Positions 6,376 to 8,937 of a stretch of 8,937 bases of DNA are shown here, piece after piece. The notes under the pieces were generated by a model. It was not told the DNA's origin. It did not search any database and worked only from the letters and a program-made list of their open reading frames with translations. Position 1 is the stretch's first letter, and each line of letters starts with the position of its first letter. The stretch covers positions 1 through 8,937 of the forward strand of contig CAMNGN010000077.1 of NCBI GenBank assembly GCA_946538475.1, read 5' to 3'. This stretch comes from an uncultured Blautia sp. GTDB taxonomy: Bacteria > Bacillota > Clostridia > Lachnospirales > Lachnospiraceae. Both the position numbers and the translations under genes were made by a program.

Positions 6376-7386
6376 TCAGAATTTTCCTGCGTCAGCAGCT
6401 TCCTGTACGGAAACAGCTACTGCAACAGTCATACCGACCATCGGGTTGTTGCCTGCGCCGATCAGTCCCATCATCTCTACGTGAGCGGGAACCGAAGAGG
6501 AGCCTGCGAACTGTGCGTCGGAATGCATACGGCCGAGAGTATCGGTCATACCATAGGAAGCCGGGCCTGCAGCCATGTTATCCGGATGCAGTGTACGGCC
6601 TGTGCCGCCGCCGGATGCTACGGAGAAGTATTTCTTACCTTTCTCGTTGCACTCTTTCTTGTATGTGCCGGCTACCGGATGCTGGAATCTGGTCGGGTTG
6701 GTGGAGTTACCTGTGATGGAAACGTCAACGCCCTCTTTCCACATGATAGCAACACCTTCCGGAACGCTGTTAGCGCCGTAGCAGTTAACTTTTGCGCGAA
6801 GTCCTTCGGAGTAGGATTTGCGGGAGATCTCTTTTACTTCGTTTGTGTAGGGATCATACTCGGTCTCTACATATGTGAAGCCGTTGATACGGGAGATGAT
6901 CTGAGCAGCATCTTTTCCGAGACCGTTCAGGATAACGCGGAGAGGTTTCTGACGAACTTTGTTTGCTTTCTCAGCGATACCGATAGCGCCTTCAGCAGCT
7001 GCGAAGGACTCATGGCCTGCCAGGAAGCAGAAGCAGTCTGTCTCTTCTTCAAGGAGCATTTTGCCAAGGTTGCCGTGGCCGAGACCAACTTTACGTGTAT
7101 CGGCAACGGATCCGGGGATACAGAAAGCCTGAAGGCCTTCACCGATAGCTGCGGCAGCGTCTGCTGCTCTGCGGCAGTTTTTCTTGATGGCGATAGCAGC
7201 GCCTACAGTGTAAGCCCAGCAAGCGTTCTCGAAGCAGATCGGCTGAATTCCCTTGATCTGATCGTAAACATTAAGGCCGGCATCTTTGGTGATCTTCTCG
7301 GCTTCTTCGATAGAAGCGATTCCATAGCTGTTCAGCACGGAATTGATCTTGTCAATTCTTCTCTCATATGATTCAAATAAAGCCAT
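6376..7386 (-). CDS. GGGtGRT protein
   Basis: The 336-residue soluble product carries the signature for which the family is named, GGGTGRT at 259-265. Other conserved-looking blocks are ENACWAYT (53-60), VGLGHGNLGKML (100-111), GHESFAAAEGA (124-134), GNSTNPTRFQHP (226-237) and a Gly/Ala-rich C-terminus (GLIGAGNNPMVGMT, 307-320). Cysteines occur at 51, 56, 71, 89, 118, 120, 202 and 246; C118-x-C120 is the closest pair. Its biochemical role is not known to me. No membrane segment or signal peptide is seen. In clostridial genomes this gene is usually beside an IscU-like scaffold gene, as here (28 nt gap), so a joint Fe-S or metal role is inferred. The start has a near-perfect AGGAGGT (7395-7401) 8 nt upstream, pointing to heavy translation. 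Strong terminator after the stop. Confidence 0.92.
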   Translation of the reverse strand: MALFESYERRIDKINSVLNSYGIASIEEAEKITKDAGLNVYDQIKGIQPICFENACWAYTVGAAIAIKKNCRRAADAAAAIGEGLQAFCIPGSVADTRKVGLGHGNLGKMLLEEETDCFCFLAGHESFAAAEGAIGIAEKANKVRQKPLRVILNGLGKDAAQIISRINGFTYVETEYDPYTNEVKEISRKSYSEGLRAKVNCYGANSVPEGVAIMWKEGVDVSITGNSTNPTRFQHPVAGTYKKECNEKGKKYFSVASGGGTGRTLHPDNMAAGPASYGMTDTLGRMHSDAQFAGSSSVPAHVEMMGLIGAGNNPMVGMTVAVAVSVQEAADAGKF

Positions 7387-7414
7387 TTTATATTACCTCC
7401 TCATCAGACAGAAA

Positions 7415-8107
7415 TCATTCTTTTCTCGGGTCAATAATCTTAACTGCGTCTGCTACACGACCGTACTGGCCTTTAGCTTTTTCCCATGCGGTGTTCGGGT
7501 CATCACCCTTTTTGATGAAGTCAGTCATTTTTCCGAGACTTACAAACTGATATCCGATGATCTCGTCATCAGCGTCAAGAGCGATTCCTGTGACATAGCC
7601 TTCTGCCATTTCGAGATAACGCGGGCCTTTTTTGAGTGTGCCGTACATTGTTCCGACCTGTGAACGAAGGCCTTTTCCGAGATCCTCAAGGCCTGCGCCT
7701 ACTGCAAGTCCGTCCTCTGAGAAAGCGGACTGAGAACGGCCGTAAACGATCTGCAGGAACAGTTCTCTCATTGCGGTGTTGATCGCGTCACATACAAGGT
7801 CAGTGTTAAGAGCTTCCATAACAGTGAGTCCCGGAAGGATCTCTGCTGCCATAGCTGCGGAGTGAGTCATGCCCGAGCATCCGATCGTCTCGACCAGTGC
7901 TTCCTGGATAATACCTTCTTTAACGTTCAGGGACATCTTACATGCGCCCTGCTGCGGAGCACACCAGCCGATACCATGAGTGAATCCGGAAATATCTTTG
8001 ACTTCCTTCACCTGCACCCATTTTGCTTCCTCCGGAATCGGAGCTGCGCCATGATGTACGCCCTGCGCAACCGGGCACATTTCTTCTACTTCGCGTGAAT
8101 AGATCAT
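7415..8107 (-). CDS. IscU/NifU-like iron-sulfur cluster scaffold protein
   Basis: The 230-residue product has an IscU-like core at about 45-120. C56 (GACKMSLNV) matches the first scaffold Cys, C77 (IGCSGMTHSAAMA) matches the GCGSAIAS Cys of IscU, and C106 (LVCDAINTAM) can match the third. The usual CGD triad is missing: Cys is followed by Lys-Met, so the conserved Asp that promotes cluster release is absent. Extra cysteines C11 and C49 lie nearby. A C-terminal extension (about 135-230; TMYGTLKKGPRYLEMAEGYV, GYQFVSLGKMTDFI) is not part of classical IscU (about 130 residues). Role in Fe-S assembly or transfer is inferred from the fold; no cysteine desulfurase is in the window. The ATG at 8107 follows AAAGGAG (8115-8121) with a 7-nt gap. 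An in-frame TTG at 8161 was not used, since it precedes this site. Confidence 0.9.
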   Translation of the reverse strand: MIYSREVEEMCPVAQGVHHGAAPIPEEAKWVQVKEVKDISGFTHGIGWCAPQQGACKMSLNVKEGIIQEALVETIGCSGMTHSAAMAAEILPGLTVMEALNTDLVCDAINTAMRELFLQIVYGRSQSAFSEDGLAVGAGLEDLGKGLRSQVGTMYGTLKKGPRYLEMAEGYVTGIALDADDEIIGYQFVSLGKMTDFIKKGDDPNTAWEKAKGQYGRVADAVKIIDPRKE

Positions 8108-8127
8108 TGTAATACTCCTTTCAGAAA

Positions 8128-8160
8128 TGTTAGTATGTACTGTTGCTATGGAAACTAACA
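8128..8160 (-). promoter_or_regulatory. Long-range inverted repeat in the scaffold-gene leader
   Basis: TGTTAGT and ACTAACA (8128-8134 and 8154-8160) are perfect 7-bp inverted arms around 19 nt. In the leader RNA the stem would end 7 nt before the Shine-Dalgarno at 8115-8121. It could be an RNA stem near the start or a DNA operator; the recurring GTTAGT unit slightly favours the second. Confidence 0.4.
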
Positions 8161-8219
8161 ACTTGGTTCTATTTTCTCACAAAAATGGCAGTTAGTCTAT
8201 ATTAACACGCATAATACTC

Positions 8220-8240
8220 ACAGATATTTATGATATCTGT
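8220..8240. promoter_or_regulatory. Perfect 8-bp inverted repeat in the divergent region (possible operator)
   Basis: ACAGATAT (8220-8227) and ATATCTGT (8233-8240) are perfect arms around TTATG. No T-run follows on either strand, so this is not a terminator. It is 25 bp upstream of the plus-strand -35 and overlaps the -35 of the weak minus-strand promoter candidate, so a bound protein could affect both directions. Confidence 0.5.
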
Positions 8241-8265
8241 CCGATGGTCTTCTTCTCTATTGTCT

Positions 8266-8295
8266 TTGACAAAACATTTTGTTAGAATACATAAA
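8266..8295 (+). promoter_or_regulatory. Promoter of the TraX-family gene
   Basis: A perfect TTGACA -35 (8266-8271) is followed 16-18 bp later by a poor -10 (TACATA at 8288 or CATAAA at 8290). A small palindrome, ACAAAA-CA-TTTTGT (8269-8282), covers the end of the -35 and part of the spacer. The strong -35 with weak -10 fits a regulated promoter. Confidence 0.55.
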
Positions 8296-8332
8296 GTGCA
8301 AAAAAATGAATTGAACGGAAAGGAAATGCTCC

Positions 8333-8937
8333 ATGACCGAAAAACAGAATCCTTCAATTTTTCCACAAAAGATGCAGATATTAAGCGGAAGTGCGCTGAA
8401 ACTGATTGCAGTCATCGTGATGTTCATCGACCATTATTCCGCCCACATCCTGCGGTACATACCTCTCGGCGGCCGCAAACTGTTTACGCTTGCCGGTAAA
8501 TCTTATGCGGTATACACCGTAGGCCGCGACATCGGCAGAATTGCATTCCCTATCTTTGTATTTCTTCTGGTTGAAGGCTTTATCCACACGCATAACCGCC
8601 TGCTCTACGCCCGAAATCTGGCCATATTTGCACTGATCTCGGAGATCCCGTGGAATTATGTGCACAGCGGAAATATGCAGTATGATAAGCAGAACGTCTA
8701 CTTCACCCTTCTTCTCGGTTTTCTGGGTATGTGGGTGATCGAATATTTCTGGGAAAACCGGGCCCTGCAGTTTGCGGGGCTTCTCGCACTGTTTATCGTT
8801 GCCTATTTTCTGAAGGCCGACTACGGCTGGAAGGGATACATTTTCTGCCTGCTCATGTATCTGCTCAGAAATGAACGCGCATCACAGGCAATTGTCGGCT
8901 CCTGCTGGCTCTACTACGAGTGGAAAGCATGCTTTGC
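8333..8937 (+). CDS. TraX-family integral membrane protein (5' part)
   Basis: This is the first 201 codons of a gene running off the right edge. Family features are LKLIAVIVMFIDH (22-34), DIGRIAFPIFVFLLVEGFIHT (66-86), AIFALISEIPWN (97-108), NVYFTLLLG (121-129) and ADYGWKGY (162-169). Membrane helices lie at about 20-40, 68-84, 95-110, 120-139, 146-160 and 168-178. TraX was named for F-pilin N-acetylation on the F plasmid, but chromosomal Firmicutes members are common with no conjugation genes nearby, as here. An envelope acyltransferase role is possible by analogy; the substrate is unknown. The start at 8333 follows AAAGGA (8319-8324) with an 8-nt gap; an ATG at 8326 is in another frame. Own promoter at 8266-8295. 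Confidence 0.87.
   Translation, partial: MTEKQNPSIFPQKMQILSGSALKLIAVIVMFIDHYSAHILRYIPLGGRKLFTLAGKSYAVYTVGRDIGRIAFPIFVFLLVEGFIHTHNRLLYARNLAIFALISEIPWNYVHSGNMQYDKQNVYFTLLLGFLGMWVIEYFWENRALQFAGLLALFIVAYFLKADYGWKGYIFCLLMYLLRNERASQAIVGSCWLYYEWKACF

Larger units (their letters stand above)
8108..8332. other. Divergent control region between the scaffold operon and the TraX-family gene
   Basis: This AT-rich 225-bp region contains the leader of the minus-strand operon, the plus-strand promoter at 8266-8295 and several inverted repeats. GTTAGT occurs at 8129-8134 and 8191-8196 and inverted at 8154-8159; an imperfect dyad GTTA/TAAC spans 8191-8206. A minus-strand promoter must be present, but I see no near-consensus pair. 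The best candidate is CTGTGA (8218-8223), 16 bp, TATAGA (8196-8201), which is weak and suggests need for an activator or a site I cannot recognise. No small ORF with a good ribosome binding site is evident. Confidence 0.55.

Noticed and set aside
6481..7371. Plus-strand ORF of 296 codons opposite the GGGtGRT gene, and a shorter one at 152-604 (minus) opposite the wall-binding gene.
   Set aside because: Both are antisense shadows of genes with clear family signatures and ribosome binding sites.
8108..8161. Upstream TTG start at 8161 for the scaffold gene.
   Set aside because: The ATG at 8107 has AAAGGAG at ideal spacing, and the added 18 residues cover that site and the leader inverted repeat.
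8333..8937. A conjugative element suggested by the TraX-family gene.
   Set aside because: No relaxase, type IV secretion, integrase or attachment-site repeat is visible in the window. Chromosomal TraX-family genes are common in Firmicutes.

Overview
The window looks like chromosomal DNA of a Gram-positive anaerobe of the class Clostridia, most likely Lachnospiraceae or a close relative. This is inferred from the gene families: a GGGtGRT protein next to an IscU-like scaffold, a DUF362 protein, a zinc-ribbon/TM2 protein, an SH3b envelope protein and a cell-wall-binding-repeat protein. The tRNA gene without an encoded CCA, the near-consensus SigA promoters and the strong Shine-Dalgarno sequences agree with it. 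Nothing ties it to a named species, and I see no insertion sequence, CRISPR array, integrase, prophage gene or ribosomal RNA.

Layout. (1) 1-194 is a divergent intergenic region: a minus-strand promoter fires out of the left edge and a plus-strand promoter drives the first gene, with a long imperfect dyad between them. (2) 195-860 (+) encodes a small exported protein with cell-wall-binding repeats. It converges on 906-2288 (-), a membrane-anchored SH3b protein, and the two share one bidirectional hairpin terminator. (3) 2335-2507 (-) is a complete single-gene tRNA-Arg(CCG) unit with promoter, tRNA and terminator. (4) 2561-6245 (-) reads as one operon: promoter, zinc-ribbon/coiled-coil/TM2 protein, DUF362 protein, polytopic membrane protein cut in two by an in-frame TGA, terminator. 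(5) 6324-8107 (-) holds an IscU-like scaffold followed by the GGGtGRT protein, with very strong ribosome binding sites and a strong terminator. (6) 8108-8332 is a second divergent control region with several inverted repeats. (7) 8333 to the right edge (+) is the start of a TraX-family membrane protein.

How the genes may work together. The IscU-like/GGGtGRT pair is the clearest candidate for an undescribed system: two conserved soluble proteins, one resembling an Fe-S scaffold that lacks the usual Asp next to its first ligand Cys, the other cysteine-rich with a glycine-rich signature. In the adjacent operon, DUF362 (possible Fe-S protein) and the zinc-ribbon TM2 protein are translationally coupled and precede a membrane protein resembling GT-C-type glycosyltransferases, which suggests an envelope process; this is inference. 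The most checkable oddity is the in-frame TGA at 3378-3380: both halves lie in the same reading frame, only five codons separate the stop from the next ATG, and the second half has its own Shine-Dalgarno.
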